From an uncultured Bacteroidales bacterium (GTDB taxonomy: Bacteria > Bacteroidota > Bacteroidia > Bacteroidales > P3), in the NCBI GenBank assembly GCA_946613135.1, contig CAMOFI010000006.1, forward strand, positions 1-37,901: a DNA stretch of 37,901 bases. Direction: 5' to 3'. The position numbers and the translations under genes were made by a program. Positions within the stretch are counted from its first letter, which is position 1. Every line of letters begins with the position of its first letter. Below the pieces are notes generated by a model. The model was given only the letters and a program-made list of their open reading frames with translations. It did no database searches and was not told the origin of the DNA. Shown here piece by piece: positions 16,842-27,246 of this stretch.

Positions 16842-17804
16842 ATGCAAGCAATAGTCAAAACAAATTTCAATTTCCCAAAACAAAAAAGCCTTTATGTGGG
16901 GAAAGTCCGCGATGTATACAACATCGACGACAAATATATGGCAATGGTTGTAAGCGACCGTATTTCTGCCTTTGACGTAGTACTCCCTAAAGGAATACCT
17001 TTTAAAGGACAGGTGTTGAACCAGATTGCATCAAAATTCCTTGATGCCACGGCAGACATTGTTCCCAACTGGAAAATAGCCACTCCCGACCCAATGGTTA
17101 CTGTAGGTTTGAAGTGCGAAGGATTCCGTGTCGAGATGATTGTCCGCGGCTATCTTGCAGGCTCCGCCTGGAGAGAGTACAAAGCAGGCAACAGGGTGCT
17201 TTGTGGCGTCCGACTGCCTGAGGGCATGATTGAAAACCAGAAGTTTCCTACGCCAATAGTTACACCCACCACCAAAGCCGATGAAGGTCACGACGAAAAC
17301 ATCTCGCGCGAGGAAATAATCCGTACAGGACTCGTTTCAAAAGAAGACTATGACATGTTGGAAAAATATTCTTTGCAGCTTTTCCAGCGTGGAACAGAAA
17401 TAGCGGCACAGAAAGGGCTTATCCTTGTCGACACAAAATACGAGTTCGGAAAAAGAGACGGCAAGATATACCTCATCGACGAAATCCACACTCCTGACTC
17501 GTCGCGCTATTTCTATGCCGATGGATATGAAGAACGCCAGTCCAAAGGTGAACATCAGCGTCAGCTGAGCAAAGAGTTTGTCCGCGAATGGCTCATGGAC
17601 AATGGTTTTCAAGGTAAAGAAGGACAAAAAGTGCCAGAGATGACAGACCAAATAGTCAACTCTATCACAGACAGATACATTGAACTATACGAACACATCA
17701 CTGGAGAAAAATTTGTAAAAGCCGACGACTGCGACGATGTGAATGCACGCATAGAGCGTAACGTAAAAGAATGTCTGGCTCATATCGACACTATAGCAAA
17801 ATAA
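16842..17804 (+). CDS. purC: SAICAR synthase (phosphoribosylaminoimidazole-succinocarboxamide synthase)
   Basis: 320 residues. Visible landmarks are the early [27 protein letters not shown] block, the [12 protein letters not shown] segment, [15 protein letters not shown], and [27 protein letters not shown]. This is the long PurC type (about 310 residues) usual in Bacteroidota rather than the ~240-residue E. coli form. It joins CAIR and aspartate using ATP in purine synthesis. The final ~60 residues, after the core, are a helical extension common in this group. The ATG at 16842 follows an A-rich leader. Confidence 0.96.
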   Translation: MQAIVKTNFNFPKQKSLYVGKVRDVYNIDDKYMAMVVSDRISAFDVVLPKGIPFKGQVLNQIASKFLDATADIVPNWKIATPDPMVTVGLKCEGFRVEMIVRGYLAGSAWREYKAGNRVLCGVRLPEGMIENQKFPTPIVTPTTKADEGHDENISREEIIRTGLVSKEDYDMLEKYSLQLFQRGTEIAAQKGLILVDTKYEFGKRDGKIYLIDEIHTPDSSRYFYADGYEERQSKGEHQRQLSKEFVREWLMDNGFQGKEGQKVPEMTDQIVNSITDRYIELYEHITGEKFVKADDCDDVNARIERNVKECLAHIDTIAK

Positions 17805-17814
17805 AGCATCTCAA

Positions 17815-19425
17815 TTGAAACGTATACCACATACATTCACAATTGTCTTTTATCTCATACTCTTCGCCGCCCTGATGACTTGGATAATCCCGGGCGGCGA
17901 ATTTGTGAGAGAGACTGTCAGTATTTCCAATGACGACGGCTCTGTATCGTCGCGCGAGGTGGTCAAAAGCAACTCTTTCCATTTTGTCGACAGCAAACCA
18001 CAGACATGGCAAGTGTTTTCGTCACTTTTTTCTGGCTTTTGCGACAAGGCAGACATCATCATCTTTATTTTGATGGTGGGTGGTGCTTTCTGGATCCTCA
18101 ACAACAGTCATGCCATTGACATTGGAGTGATGGCATTCTTGAGACATGTGCAAAGATTGAACAGTATACGGCTGTTCAAAAAAATCGGCATCGAAAACAT
18201 TATCATCACATTGGTTATGATAATGTTCAGCCTGTTTGGCGCCGTTTTTGGCATGAGTGAAGAAACTATCGCGTTTGTCGTCGTCTTTGTGCCGCTGGCA
18301 ATTTCCATGGGCTATGACTCGATTGTCGGTGTGTGTATGTGCTATGTGGCTGCCCATGTGGGGTTTGCAGGTGCAATGCTCAATCCATTCACCATAGGTA
18401 TTGCACAGGGCATAGCGGGGCTTCCGCTTTTTTCAGGATTGGAATACAGAATGTTATGCTGGCTTATACTTACCGCAATAGGAATCGCCTTTGTTCTGCT
18501 ATACGCCAAACGGATAAAACAAGAACCGACAAAGTCGCCTGTTTATAAAATTGATGCTTATTGGCGCGAACGGGTACGGCAACAAGAAACCACTACTGTC
18601 GAATACTATACACCTAAAATAGCATGGGTTGTATATGCCCTTATAGCGGCAGTGCTTGTCGTTTGCGCTGTCAAATACCCGACAACGACCATATCGATAG
18701 GAAACGGCGAGACAAACATATGCATTATGCCGATATTGTCAACGCTTTTCGTTATCACAGGGTTCCTTCTGCTGCGCAAATCGGTTCATTTTTTCATCCT
18801 CGACATTCTGATGTTCACTGTACTATACCTCGTTGTCGGCGTGCTCGGTTACGAATGGTACATTATGGAGATTTCCGCTTTGTTTCTGGCCATGGGCTTG
18901 CTTTCAGGCATAGCCGACCGGCAAAGTGCCGACAAGCTGGCAAAATTGTTTCTCGAAGGATGCAAAGACATACTGTCGGCTGCACTTGTAGTGGGGTTGG
19001 CAAGTGGCATCATTTTCATATTGCGCGACGGCAAGGTTATCGACACAATACTGTATGGCTTGACGCGGTCGCTGGCCAAGGCGGGTGATGTAACATCTAT
19101 GGCATCAATGTATGTTTTTCAAACACTGCTTAATGTCGTTATGCCTTCGGGGTCAGCCAAAGCAGCACTTACGATGCCTATTATGACCCAATTTGCTGAT
19201 CTCACCTCCATTTCGCGGCAGGCTGTGGTACTTGCCTTTCAGTTCGGCGACGGATTCACCAACATGCTCACACCTACCTCCGGTGTCTTGATAGGATGCC
19301 TTGGAATCGCAAAAATACCTTACGCCACGTGGTTCAAATGGATTTGGAAATTCATTCTGCTACTAATACTTGTTGGCTTTGTCCTCATATTGCCGACACT
19401 GTTTTTCGAGCTTCCTGGATTCTGA
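17815..19425 (+). CDS. YfcC-family integral membrane carrier
   Basis: 536 residues from a TTG start 10 bp after purC; the next in-frame Met would delete the first helix. About 12 hydrophobic segments are visible. The FGAVFGMSEETIAFVVVFVPLAISMGYDS segment, the AAHVGFAGAMLNPFTIGIAQGIAGLPLFSG segment and the late VVMPSGSAKAALTMPIMTQFADL and FGDGFTNMLTPTSGVLIG motifs are those of YfcC/DcuC-type carriers (ion transporter superfamily). Family members are annotated as basic amino acid or C4-dicarboxylate antiporters. Periplasmic loop 35-75 is polar. The M28 peptidase gene downstream hints at amino acid or peptide use, but the substrate is not determinable here. Confidence 0.88.
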   Translation: MKRIPHTFTIVFYLILFAALMTWIIPGGEFVRETVSISNDDGSVSSREVVKSNSFHFVDSKPQTWQVFSSLFSGFCDKADIIIFILMVGGAFWILNNSHAIDIGVMAFLRHVQRLNSIRLFKKIGIENIIITLVMIMFSLFGAVFGMSEETIAFVVVFVPLAISMGYDSIVGVCMCYVAAHVGFAGAMLNPFTIGIAQGIAGLPLFSGLEYRMLCWLILTAIGIAFVLLYAKRIKQEPTKSPVYKIDAYWRERVRQQETTTVEYYTPKIAWVVYALIAAVLVVCAVKYPTTTISIGNGETNICIMPILSTLFVITGFLLLRKSVHFFILDILMFTVLYLVVGVLGYEWYIMEISALFLAMGLLSGIADRQSADKLAKLFLEGCKDILSAALVVGLASGIIFILRDGKVIDTILYGLTRSLAKAGDVTSMASMYVFQTLLNVVMPSGSAKAALTMPIMTQFADLTSISRQAVVLAFQFGDGFTNMLTPTSGVLIGCLGIAKIPYATWFKWIWKFILLLILVGFVLILPTLFFELPGF

Positions 19426-19449
19426 TTGGATAGATTATATCAATAAAAC

Positions 19450-20745
19450 ATGAAAAAAACAGTCGTTATTATTGCCATTCTTCTGACATGCACATTGTTG
19501 TCCTCAGCACAAGACACCAATTACATGCGGCAGGTATTGTCCCGTCTCACATCCGAAGAGTTCTATGGACGAGGATATTCTTATCGTGGCGACAGTATCG
19601 CCGCTCGGTTTATTCGTGGCGAGTTGGCAAGGTTGGGAGTAAAACCGCTGGTTGACGGCTATTTCCAGAAATACACCTTCAGCGTTTTTTCCATGGAGGG
19701 ACCATTAGCTCTAACGGTTGAAGGAAAACATCTCAAACCATATACCGATTTCAGAGTTCCTGCATGGTCAAAATCAACATGGGGGGACTATAAGGTCATC
19801 CGTGTCGGCGGTGACTTGCTGATGGATGCAGATAAACTTAAAAAATTCCTGCAAAAAAACAACGATCTGCTACAAGATGTTTTCGTCTATATTGACGCCA
19901 CCGAATATTCAGACAAAAGCCATGACGACCAAAAAAGATTCGAGAGCCAAATCAAGAGTCTACAACGTCGCAACCCTTTCAATTCGCGAGGCATCTTGTT
20001 GGGAATGGACGAAATGAATACATATTCGCCAGCCAATACAAACTACAAGCACGACTATGCCTACCTAGAAGTTTCGAAAAGTGTTTTGCCGAAAAAAATA
20101 AAAAAACTGAACTGCAGCATTTTCACGCAATTCCATCCCAATTATCAAACCCAAAACATATTTGGGATTGTTGAGGGCGACGTGGACACTATGGTGGTAT
20201 ATACCGCTCATTATGATCATCTTGGCACCATGGGCGACTCTGTTGTTTTTTATGGTGCACATGACAATGGAAGTGGTGTGGCGACGGTGCTCGACATAGC
20301 ACGAATGACAATCGACGAAAAACCGCACTATACACATGTGTTTTGTTTTTTCAGCGGAGAGGAGGCCGGACTTCAAGGGTCCAAATACGCTGCAGAGCAT
20401 CCTGTGTTCGATTTTAGCAAGGTGCGTATTCTTATGAATATTGACATGTTCTGTGGTGGCGATGAAGGAATCATGGTATTCAATGCCGATGCAGAAAACA
20501 CAAAACCGTTTGTGGAACGGCTGAAGACTTTGAACGAGGTGCTCGAAATAGCGCCAGAAATCAGACAACGCGCCAACAGGGCCAATAGCGACCACTGGTT
20601 TTTCAGCAAACATGTCCCGTCGCTATTCTTCCTGACAATGGGTCAAAGATATGGAGGCTACCACGACCCCTACGACACTTGCGAACGCTGTGGTTTGGAG
20701 CATTATATCAATTATGTGACTCTTATCACTTCACTGGCATTGTAA
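19450..20745 (+). CDS. secreted M28-family zinc aminopeptidase
   Basis: 431 residues. A signal peptide (MKKTVVIIAILLTCTLLSSAQ) sends it to the periplasm or beyond. The catalytic domain (about 225-431) holds the M28 signature: AHYDHLG with His254, GAHDNGSG with Asp272 (bridging), SGEEAGL with catalytic Glu304 and ligand Glu305, NIDMF with Asp332, and YHDPYDT with His405. Residues 90-210 replace the usual PA insert with a family-specific domain. It would remove N-terminal residues from peptides. It follows the YfcC-like carrier by 24 bp, probably in the same transcript. No type IX C-terminal domain is seen. Confidence 0.92.
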   Translation: MKKTVVIIAILLTCTLLSSAQDTNYMRQVLSRLTSEEFYGRGYSYRGDSIAARFIRGELARLGVKPLVDGYFQKYTFSVFSMEGPLALTVEGKHLKPYTDFRVPAWSKSTWGDYKVIRVGGDLLMDADKLKKFLQKNNDLLQDVFVYIDATEYSDKSHDDQKRFESQIKSLQRRNPFNSRGILLGMDEMNTYSPANTNYKHDYAYLEVSKSVLPKKIKKLNCSIFTQFHPNYQTQNIFGIVEGDVDTMVVYTAHYDHLGTMGDSVVFYGAHDNGSGVATVLDIARMTIDEKPHYTHVFCFFSGEEAGLQGSKYAAEHPVFDFSKVRILMNIDMFCGGDEGIMVFNADAENTKPFVERLKTLNEVLEIAPEIRQRANRANSDHWFFSKHVPSLFFLTMGQRYGGYHDPYDTCERCGLEHYINYVTLITSLAL

Positions 20746-20795
20746 ATTTTTTAGCCATTACAGGGCCTAAAAGCTTACTTTTCACTTTTTTTTTG

Positions 20796-20803
20796 TATTT
20801 TTG
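20796..20803 (+). promoter_or_regulatory. -7 promoter element upstream of glnS
   Basis: TATTTTTG matches TAnnTTTG in the 147-bp gap before glnS and leaves a leader of about 85 nt. No exact TTTG sits 19-21 bp upstream, so this is a partial match. The T-run at 20786-20794 could double as a terminator tail for the M28 gene, but I see no strong stem. Confidence 0.45.
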
Positions 20804-20892
20804 TAATATTGCCGAATAGTGTTTGGCAAGATTTATTATTTTATAATTCAGAGTACTAACTATAATGTACTTGTCATTTAAATATTAGATTA

Positions 20893-22584
20893 ATGGAAGA
20901 AAACAACGAAAAACAACTTAATTTTCTTGAAGAAATAATCGAAAAAGGGCTTGCTGACGGCACTTACAAATCCATCTTGACCCGTTTCCCACCAGAGCCC
21001 AACGGCTACCTACATATCGGACACGCCAAGTCAATATGCCTGAATTTTGGCCTGGCTAAAAAATATGGCGGAAAGACCAACCTTCGTTTTGACGACACCA
21101 ATCCTGTCAAAGAAGACACCGAATATGTCGATTCGATACAGAACGACATCCGTTGGCTTGGTTTTGAATGGGCCGGAGTGCATTATGCTTCCGATTATTT
21201 TGAACAGCTATACGAATGGGCTGTTGTTCTGATCAAGAAAGGCCTGGCCTATGTCGACGACCAGACCCTGGAACAGATACGTGAGAACCGCGGCACCGTG
21301 ACGACACCCGGCAAAAACAGTCCTTGGCGCGACCGCAGTGTGGAAGAGAATCTGGACCTCTTCGAGCGCATGAAAAACGGAGAATATGAAGACGGCAGCA
21401 AAGTGTTGCGTGCAAAAATCGACATGTCGCATCCCAACATGATGTTCCGCGATCCTATCATGTACCGTATCCTGCATGCCCACCATCACCGTACCGGAGA
21501 CAAATGGTGCATCTATCCCATGTACGACTACGCACACGGACAGAGCGACTCCATCGAAAACATAACCCATTCCATCTGCACTCTCGAGTTCGACATCCAT
21601 CGTCCTCTCTACGATTGGTTTATCCAGCAGCTTAACATCTATCCAAGCCATCAGTACGAATTTGCAAGACTCAACATCGACTACACCGTGATGTCCAAAC
21701 GCAAACTGCTGCAGCTGGTCAAAGAAGGATATGTGAAGGGATGGGACGACCCGCGTATGCCTACCATCTGCGGATTCCGCAGAAGAGGCTATACACCGGA
21801 GAGCATCCGCAGCTTTTGCGAGCGCATAGGTGTTGCCAAACGCGACAATATCATCAGCTATTCGCTTCTCGAATTCTCGCTGCGTGAACATCTGAACAAA
21901 GTGGCGCAACGCAGAATGGCTGTGCTGAATCCTGTAAAGGTCGTTATCGATAACTATCCTGACGACCAAGAGGAAATGCTGCTGGCAATAAACAATCCCG
22001 AAAACGAGGCGGACGGCAAGCGCGAAGTTCCGTTCTGCAAAGAACTCTACATCGAACGTGAAGATTTCATGGAGAATCCTCCGAAAAAATACTTCCGTAT
22101 GTCGCCAGGCAACGAAGTGCGTCTTCGTTATGCCTATTTTGTGACATGTCAAAGTGTGGAGAAAGATGCCGACGGAAACATTACATGTATACACTGTACC
22201 TACGACCCTGCCACACGTGGAGGCGACTCGCCCGACGGACGCAAGGTAAAAGGCACAATCCATTGGGTTTCTGCCCGTCATGCCGTCAATGCCGAAGTAA
22301 GACTCTTCGACAGACTGTTTGCCGTCGAAGCCCCGGACGATGTGCCTGAGGGTGGCACTTTCCTCGACAATCTGAATCCTGACTCTCTTCGTGTCGTTGA
22401 CAATTGCAAGATAGAACCATCTATTGTCGACGACATCAAGCAGCAGCATTTTGAAAACGGAGTTCCTGCCCCTCTTCGTTTCCAGTTCGAGCGTATGGGC
22501 TACTTCTGTACCGACCCCGACGGCAACGCCGAGCATCCGGTATTCAACCGCTCATGCACCCTCAAGGATTCGTTCAAGCTGTAA
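20893..22584 (+). CDS. glnS: glutaminyl-tRNA synthetase
   Basis: 563 residues, normal for GlnRS. The class I signature HIGH is at 41-44 ([16 protein letters not shown]) and the KMSKS-equivalent is VMSKRK at 266-271. [15 protein letters not shown] and YPMYDYAHG are standard GlnRS blocks, and the C-terminal ~220 residues form the anticodon-binding beta-barrels. The presence of GlnRS means Gln-tRNA is charged directly rather than through the amidotransferase route alone. The open 442-residue frame antisense to this gene is a codon-structure shadow. Confidence 0.97.
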   Translation: MEENNEKQLNFLEEIIEKGLADGTYKSILTRFPPEPNGYLHIGHAKSICLNFGLAKKYGGKTNLRFDDTNPVKEDTEYVDSIQNDIRWLGFEWAGVHYASDYFEQLYEWAVVLIKKGLAYVDDQTLEQIRENRGTVTTPGKNSPWRDRSVEENLDLFERMKNGEYEDGSKVLRAKIDMSHPNMMFRDPIMYRILHAHHHRTGDKWCIYPMYDYAHGQSDSIENITHSICTLEFDIHRPLYDWFIQQLNIYPSHQYEFARLNIDYTVMSKRKLLQLVKEGYVKGWDDPRMPTICGFRRRGYTPESIRSFCERIGVAKRDNIISYSLLEFSLREHLNKVAQRRMAVLNPVKVVIDNYPDDQEEMLLAINNPENEADGKREVPFCKELYIEREDFMENPPKKYFRMSPGNEVRLRYAYFVTCQSVEKDADGNITCIHCTYDPATRGGDSPDGRKVKGTIHWVSARHAVNAEVRLFDRLFAVEAPDDVPEGGTFLDNLNPDSLRVVDNCKIEPSIVDDIKQQHFENGVPAPLRFQFERMGYFCTDPDGNAEHPVFNRSCTLKDSFKL

Positions 22585-22617
22585 GGTAAATAAATGATTG
22601 TCAAAAATTGATACAAC

Positions 22618-24213
22618 GTGAAGCGTCAAATACATTTTTATTTTATTGTTATCGGAGCTTTCTTGCTGTTCATTTCCGGCGGCTTTCTGACAGAAGGACT
22701 TTCGCACGTCGGAATGGACAATGCTGTTGTTGCCCAACGCATGTCGGAAGGTTTCGAAGACTTCTGGCTGCCGTCGCTTGACGCCCCTGGCAACCCTGAC
22801 AGGCAGAACTACCTGCCACTGGGCTACTGGCTCGAAAGCCAGTGGTATCACGTTTTTGGCAACAATTCGTTCATGGCCGAAAAGTTCTATTCCGTCTTGA
22901 CATATATCATTATTGCAGCACTGATGATATGGATATGGAAACTTGCAGGCCAGTCGACAAAAACCGGATGGCTCCCTGTTTTATGCTGGATAACCATACC
23001 TATCGTTTCTTGGTCGGCAACAAACAACTTGCTCGAAAGCACGATGACAATGTTCATCCTGCTTTCGGTGGTTTTTCTACTTAAAGCAGGGAGGGCCTCT
23101 TTTATTGCCAACTCTCGTCTGGCCACCGGCAAGCCGTCAGGGCCATACAAACTAAGCCGTACTGCCTGGATTGTGCTTGCCGCACTGATGATGGAACTGG
23201 CTTTTATGATCAAAGGGTTTGCAGGCCTTTTCCCTCTGCTATTCCCAATACTTTACTGGCTTATCGTAAGGCGCGAACGCATACTGTTTCCCATCTACAC
23301 TATGGGCGTAATAGTGATTGTATGGATTGTGACTTTGGGAATCGTGATTTTCTTCTCGCCTCAAGTGTACACACACCTATACAATTACATTCATGGACAG
23401 ATGATAGGTGGGCTTTTGCACGTACGTACCGTTGCATCGCGCTTCTACATAATCTATGTGCTTCTGATTCAAAGTGCCATACCACTGTCGATACTTGCCG
23501 TCATAAGCCTTATACGTATCAAAGGACGTCCTTTCTATCGCTACATGTTTTTCTGGCGTCATCGCAGCAAACTGACAGCAGTACAGATTGAACGGGCCAA
23601 ACTTGGCTGGTTTTTCCTCGCTATGGGCCTTGCAGGCATTTTACCGATAATGCTTGGCCACAAACAGCAGGAATTCTATATTGTGCCCACCTTGCCTTTT
23701 TTCGGTTTGTCAATGGGTTGCCTGTTGTACGACATGCTTGAAGACTGGTTGTCGAACATGAACAAGACTGCAGACCGGGTATTAGCCGGACTTGCAGTAG
23801 TGATTTTCGGCGTTGGGTTAATCCTCAACCTGGCCAGCATCCACAAGATCAACTCCAACCATACGCTCTTGAGCGACATGAAGATCATTCTTCCTTATCT
23901 CAATTATGGAGAGCATATATCTGTGTCTAACGAGATGATCCAGTCGTCCGAAGCCGAGGAATACTTCTACCGATACAAGGAAATCACGTTCCATAAACAA
24001 TCCGGTCTGCAGCATTTCTTGACTATGTATGGGTCAACACCCAAATCAGACACAAAAGATGTATATGTGGATCTCGAACTTCCGACTTCACTATACAAAC
24101 TCTATGTGCTGAGCGATCCTGTCAGCAACACTATCGATACTGCCGGGATCTCCGACACCATAAGCACTACCGACACTACTAATATGACTCATCAAATCGA
24201 AATAGAATGGTAA
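22618..24213 (+). CDS. GT39-type membrane glycosyltransferase (ArnT/PMT-like)
   Basis: 531 residues from a GTG start. Roughly 10-12 transmembrane helices, with a long first periplasmic loop containing GMDNAVVAQRMSEG; its Asp34 fits the catalytic acid of the GT-C fold, where the usual Asp-Glu pair is Asp-Asn here. PDRQNYLPLGYWLESQWYHVFGNNSFMAEKFYS matches the conserved loop before the second helix in ArnT-like enzymes. Such enzymes move a sugar from a polyprenyl-phosphate donor to a lipid or protein outside the inner membrane. The C-terminal ~130 residues are soluble. The last 7 bp overlap the next lipoprotein gene. Acceptor unknown. Confidence 0.85.
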   Translation: MKRQIHFYFIVIGAFLLFISGGFLTEGLSHVGMDNAVVAQRMSEGFEDFWLPSLDAPGNPDRQNYLPLGYWLESQWYHVFGNNSFMAEKFYSVLTYIIIAALMIWIWKLAGQSTKTGWLPVLCWITIPIVSWSATNNLLESTMTMFILLSVVFLLKAGRASFIANSRLATGKPSGPYKLSRTAWIVLAALMMELAFMIKGFAGLFPLLFPILYWLIVRRERILFPIYTMGVIVIVWIVTLGIVIFFSPQVYTHLYNYIHGQMIGGLLHVRTVASRFYIIYVLLIQSAIPLSILAVISLIRIKGRPFYRYMFFWRHRSKLTAVQIERAKLGWFFLAMGLAGILPIMLGHKQQEFYIVPTLPFFGLSMGCLLYDMLEDWLSNMNKTADRVLAGLAVVIFGVGLILNLASIHKINSNHTLLSDMKIILPYLNYGEHISVSNEMIQSSEAEEYFYRYKEITFHKQSGLQHFLTMYGSTPKSDTKDVYVDLELPTSLYKLYVLSDPVSNTIDTAGISDTISTTDTTNMTHQIEIEW

Positions 24214-24683
24214 AGACAAAATTCATATCAATAATGTTCATCAGTCTGGCAATGCTATTTGCTTCTTGCAACGGCAAAAAAGTTACCGGCGACATCGTGA
24301 AAATCGACGGTACTAAGGCTATCGTTGTCAGCACTGACGACAATGGACAGCCCACAATGCTGCTTTCTGTTCAGGAAGCAGCAAATCTTGACGCCGATTC
24401 TGCTGTCCGTTGGGTGGCTACAATTGATGGTGAAGGATGGCATCTGCCAGACAAATCGGAGATGCAGCTCATAAGAAAATACAAAGCGATGATCAACATT
24501 TCGTTGCGGAAGAACGGGCTGCCTACCATTCTGGCCAACGATGCATTGTATTGGACTTCAACACCGTGTTCCGAGTCACACACCTATGCTTGCGGACCTC
24601 AAGGAGTCAAGTGCTACTTCAGCACCAATGCATCGCCTTATTATAGGGCCAGAGCAGTCAAGACTGTCCAGACAAAGCAGTAA
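24207..24683 (+). CDS. lipoprotein with a FISUMP/DUF1566-like domain
   Basis: 158 residues. Signal peptide with LLFASC-type site (MLFASC), lipid Cys21. The mature part carries WHLPDKSEMQLIRKY, then YWTSTPCSESHTYACGP and a final YYRARAVKTV, the same order of motifs (WRLPT..E, YWSST, RPVR-like end) seen in the Fibrobacter succinogenes major domain/DUF1566 group of C-type-lectin-like surface proteins. The function of the fold is mostly unknown; some members bind carbohydrate or are structural. Its start overlaps the GT39 gene by 7 bp, so the two are co-translated; it could be an accessory or an acceptor, which is speculation. Confidence 0.75.
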   Translation: MVKTKFISIMFISLAMLFASCNGKKVTGDIVKIDGTKAIVVSTDDNGQPTMLLSVQEAANLDADSAVRWVATIDGEGWHLPDKSEMQLIRKYKAMINISLRKNGLPTILANDALYWTSTPCSESHTYACGPQGVKCYFSTNASPYYRARAVKTVQTKQ

Positions 24684-24741
24684 ATTAATCAACGATCCAA
24701 CAATCGACTTTACATAAACAGCAACTAAAAATACAAAATAA

Positions 24742-27225
24742 ATGAAAATATCATACAACTGGTTAAAAGACTACGTCAACACTGATCTTACCGCCGAAGA
24801 ACTTGACGACCTGCTTACCTTCTCAGGACTTGAGATTGAAGGCATCGAAAAAGTGGAAACCATAAAAGGAGGATTGGAACATGTCGTTATTGCCCAGGTC
24901 CTTACATGTCAAGACCATCCTAATTCCGACCACCTGCACATTACTACGGTCGATGTGGGTAGCGGTCAGCCTCTACAAATAGTATGTGGCGCACCCAATG
25001 TGGCTGCCGGACAGAAAGTTGTCTGCGCCAAAATCGGGACCAAGATATGGACATCAGACACAGAGTTCTACGAGATCAAGAAGGGCAAACTGCGTGGCGA
25101 AGTAAGCGAGGGCATGTTGTGTGCAGAAGACGAGCTGCAACTCGGCAACAGCCATGACGGAATCATGGTCCTGCCAGACGACGCTCCTGTGGGAATGCCT
25201 GCGCACGACTACTTCAACGTAAAGGACGACTACACTCTTGAGGTGGCAATTACGGCCAACCGTTCAGATGCCACATCACATATTGGAGTTGCTCGCGATG
25301 TTGTAGCTGTGTTGAACACGCGCAACGGAAAGAATCTTCATATCAACTGGCCTCAAGTTGACGAAACTCTTGCCGTCAATTCAAAAATATCCAACCAAGA
25401 GGCCATAGATGTCACTGTAGAGGAACCTTCTCTGTGTCCACGATACAGCGGACTGACCATACACAACGTGAATGTCACGGAATCGCCGGATTGGCTAAAA
25501 GACAAACTGCGCACTGTAGGGCTTCGTCCTATAAACAATATTGTCGATATAACCAACTTCATACTTATGGAGGTCGGACAACCTCTCCATGCTTTCGATG
25601 CCGACAAAATAGACGGAAAGCGTGTAGTCGTCAAGCGTATGCCAACCGGCACTCCGTTTGTGACCCTTGATGGTGTCGGACGCGAACTGAACGAGAACGA
25701 CCTGATGATTTGCAACACCAAAGAGCCTATGTGCATCGCCGGCGTCTTTGGAGGTCAAAAGTCGGGTGTGACTATGGAAACGAAAAACATCTTTATCGAG
25801 AGCGCCTATTTCAATCCAGTATCGATACGCAAAACATCAAAACGCCACGGGTTGAAGACTGATGCATCGTTCCGTTACGAACGCGGATGCGACCCAAATA
25901 TCACCATTTGGGCTATCAGACGTGCTGCATACCTCATACAGCAGATGGCCGGAGGCGAAGTGAAGGGTGACATTATCGACATATATCCCAAACCCATCGA
26001 TAACGCAAAGGTACAGATTAATTTCCAGCGCATAACAGACTTGATTGGACAAGAGATACCTCTTCAGGCAATACGCACAGCACTCACATCGCTGGATATT
26101 AAAATTGAGAAGGAGGACAACGAGGGTATGCTTGTAAGCGTACCGACGTGCAAGGTCGACGTGTACAGGGAATGCGACATTGTTGAAGAAATATTGCGCA
26201 TCTACGGATATAACAATATCCATTTCGACCAGTGCCTGAACAGTTGCCTTGTTAATGGCGAAAAGCCCAATCCGCAGAAACTAAAAAATATAGCTTCTGA
26301 TTATCTGACATACAACGGATTCAACGAAATAATGAACAACTCGCTCACCAAGAGCAGCTATTATGTAGACAATCCGGATTTCCCTTCAGAGCGCTGCGTT
26401 GAGATAATAAACCCTCTTTCAAAGGAACTTAACGTTATGCGTCAAACGTTGCTTTACAATGGAATAGAATGCATAGCATACAACATCAATCATAAAATCT
26501 TCGACCAGAAACTTTATGAATTTGGCCGTAGCTATACGAGAAACAATGATGCAAAAGACGATGCCTCTGTCACGAAACGATATACCGAGACGCAGCATCT
26601 CACGTTTTTCATGACAGGGAATATGAATGGCGAAAGCTGGCATGGCAAACGCAAACCTGTCGATTTTTATGATGCCAAACTGCATCTCGTTAATATCCTG
26701 CACCGGCTTCGTATGCCTATAGACCGCCTTGTGACAAAGCCCTCGTCCGAGCATTTTCTGACCGAAGGTCTTGCATGGCAATGCCGCGACAATGGGCGTC
26801 AGCTTGCCGTAGTGGGACGTATTGACAGCCGTCTGCTTCAGCGTATGGACTGCAAACAGGAAGTCTTTTATGCTGATATCGATTGGGACCTGCTCCTCAA
26901 GTTGCATCCCACAAAGGATATTACATTCAGCGAAATACCCAAATTCCCCGAAGTCCGTCGCGACCTGGCGCTTGTGCTTAGCAGCGACATTACTTTCAGT
27001 CAAATAGAAGCTGTGGCATATTCAACAGAACGCAAATTGCTTCGCAAAGTGTCGCTTTTCGACGTCTATCAAGGCAAAGGAATAGCCGAAGGCTACAAGT
27101 CTTATGCTGTGAGTTTCATTCTTCAGGATGCTGAGAAGACTCTGAATGACAAGCAAATCGACAATGTGATGCAAAAGCTCCAAAAGAACCTGGAAAGCCA
27201 GTTGGGCGCAAAAATCAGAAGTTGA
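24742..27225 (+). CDS. pheT: phenylalanyl-tRNA synthetase beta subunit
   Basis: 827 residues, the long bacterial PheT. Domain order is standard: N-terminal B1, an EMAP-type tRNA-binding OB fold (about 40-150; GGLEHVVIAQVLTCQDHPNSDHLHI), B3/B4 editing domain (GVFGGQKSGV near 335), B5, the catalytic-like core, and a C-terminal ferredoxin-like anticodon-binding domain (about 730-826; SEIPKFPEVRRDLALVL). It forms an alpha2beta2 enzyme with PheS. pheS is not in this window, so the subunits are encoded apart, as is common in Bacteroidota. The ATG at 24742 follows an A-rich leader. Confidence 0.97.
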   Translation: MKISYNWLKDYVNTDLTAEELDDLLTFSGLEIEGIEKVETIKGGLEHVVIAQVLTCQDHPNSDHLHITTVDVGSGQPLQIVCGAPNVAAGQKVVCAKIGTKIWTSDTEFYEIKKGKLRGEVSEGMLCAEDELQLGNSHDGIMVLPDDAPVGMPAHDYFNVKDDYTLEVAITANRSDATSHIGVARDVVAVLNTRNGKNLHINWPQVDETLAVNSKISNQEAIDVTVEEPSLCPRYSGLTIHNVNVTESPDWLKDKLRTVGLRPINNIVDITNFILMEVGQPLHAFDADKIDGKRVVVKRMPTGTPFVTLDGVGRELNENDLMICNTKEPMCIAGVFGGQKSGVTMETKNIFIESAYFNPVSIRKTSKRHGLKTDASFRYERGCDPNITIWAIRRAAYLIQQMAGGEVKGDIIDIYPKPIDNAKVQINFQRITDLIGQEIPLQAIRTALTSLDIKIEKEDNEGMLVSVPTCKVDVYRECDIVEEILRIYGYNNIHFDQCLNSCLVNGEKPNPQKLKNIASDYLTYNGFNEIMNNSLTKSSYYVDNPDFPSERCVEIINPLSKELNVMRQTLLYNGIECIAYNINHKIFDQKLYEFGRSYTRNNDAKDDASVTKRYTETQHLTFFMTGNMNGESWHGKRKPVDFYDAKLHLVNILHRLRMPIDRLVTKPSSEHFLTEGLAWQCRDNGRQLAVVGRIDSRLLQRMDCKQEVFYADIDWDLLLKLHPTKDITFSEIPKFPEVRRDLALVLSSDITFSQIEAVAYSTERKLLRKVSLFDVYQGKGIAEGYKSYAVSFILQDAEKTLNDKQIDNVMQKLQKNLESQLGAKIRS

Positions 27226-27246
27226 ACAAACATAACACAATAACCG

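Noticed and set aside
21208-22536. 442-residue open frame on the minus strand opposite glnS
   Set aside because: glnS is unmistakable on the plus strand; the antisense frame has no recognisable motif and is kept open by the codon bias of glnS.
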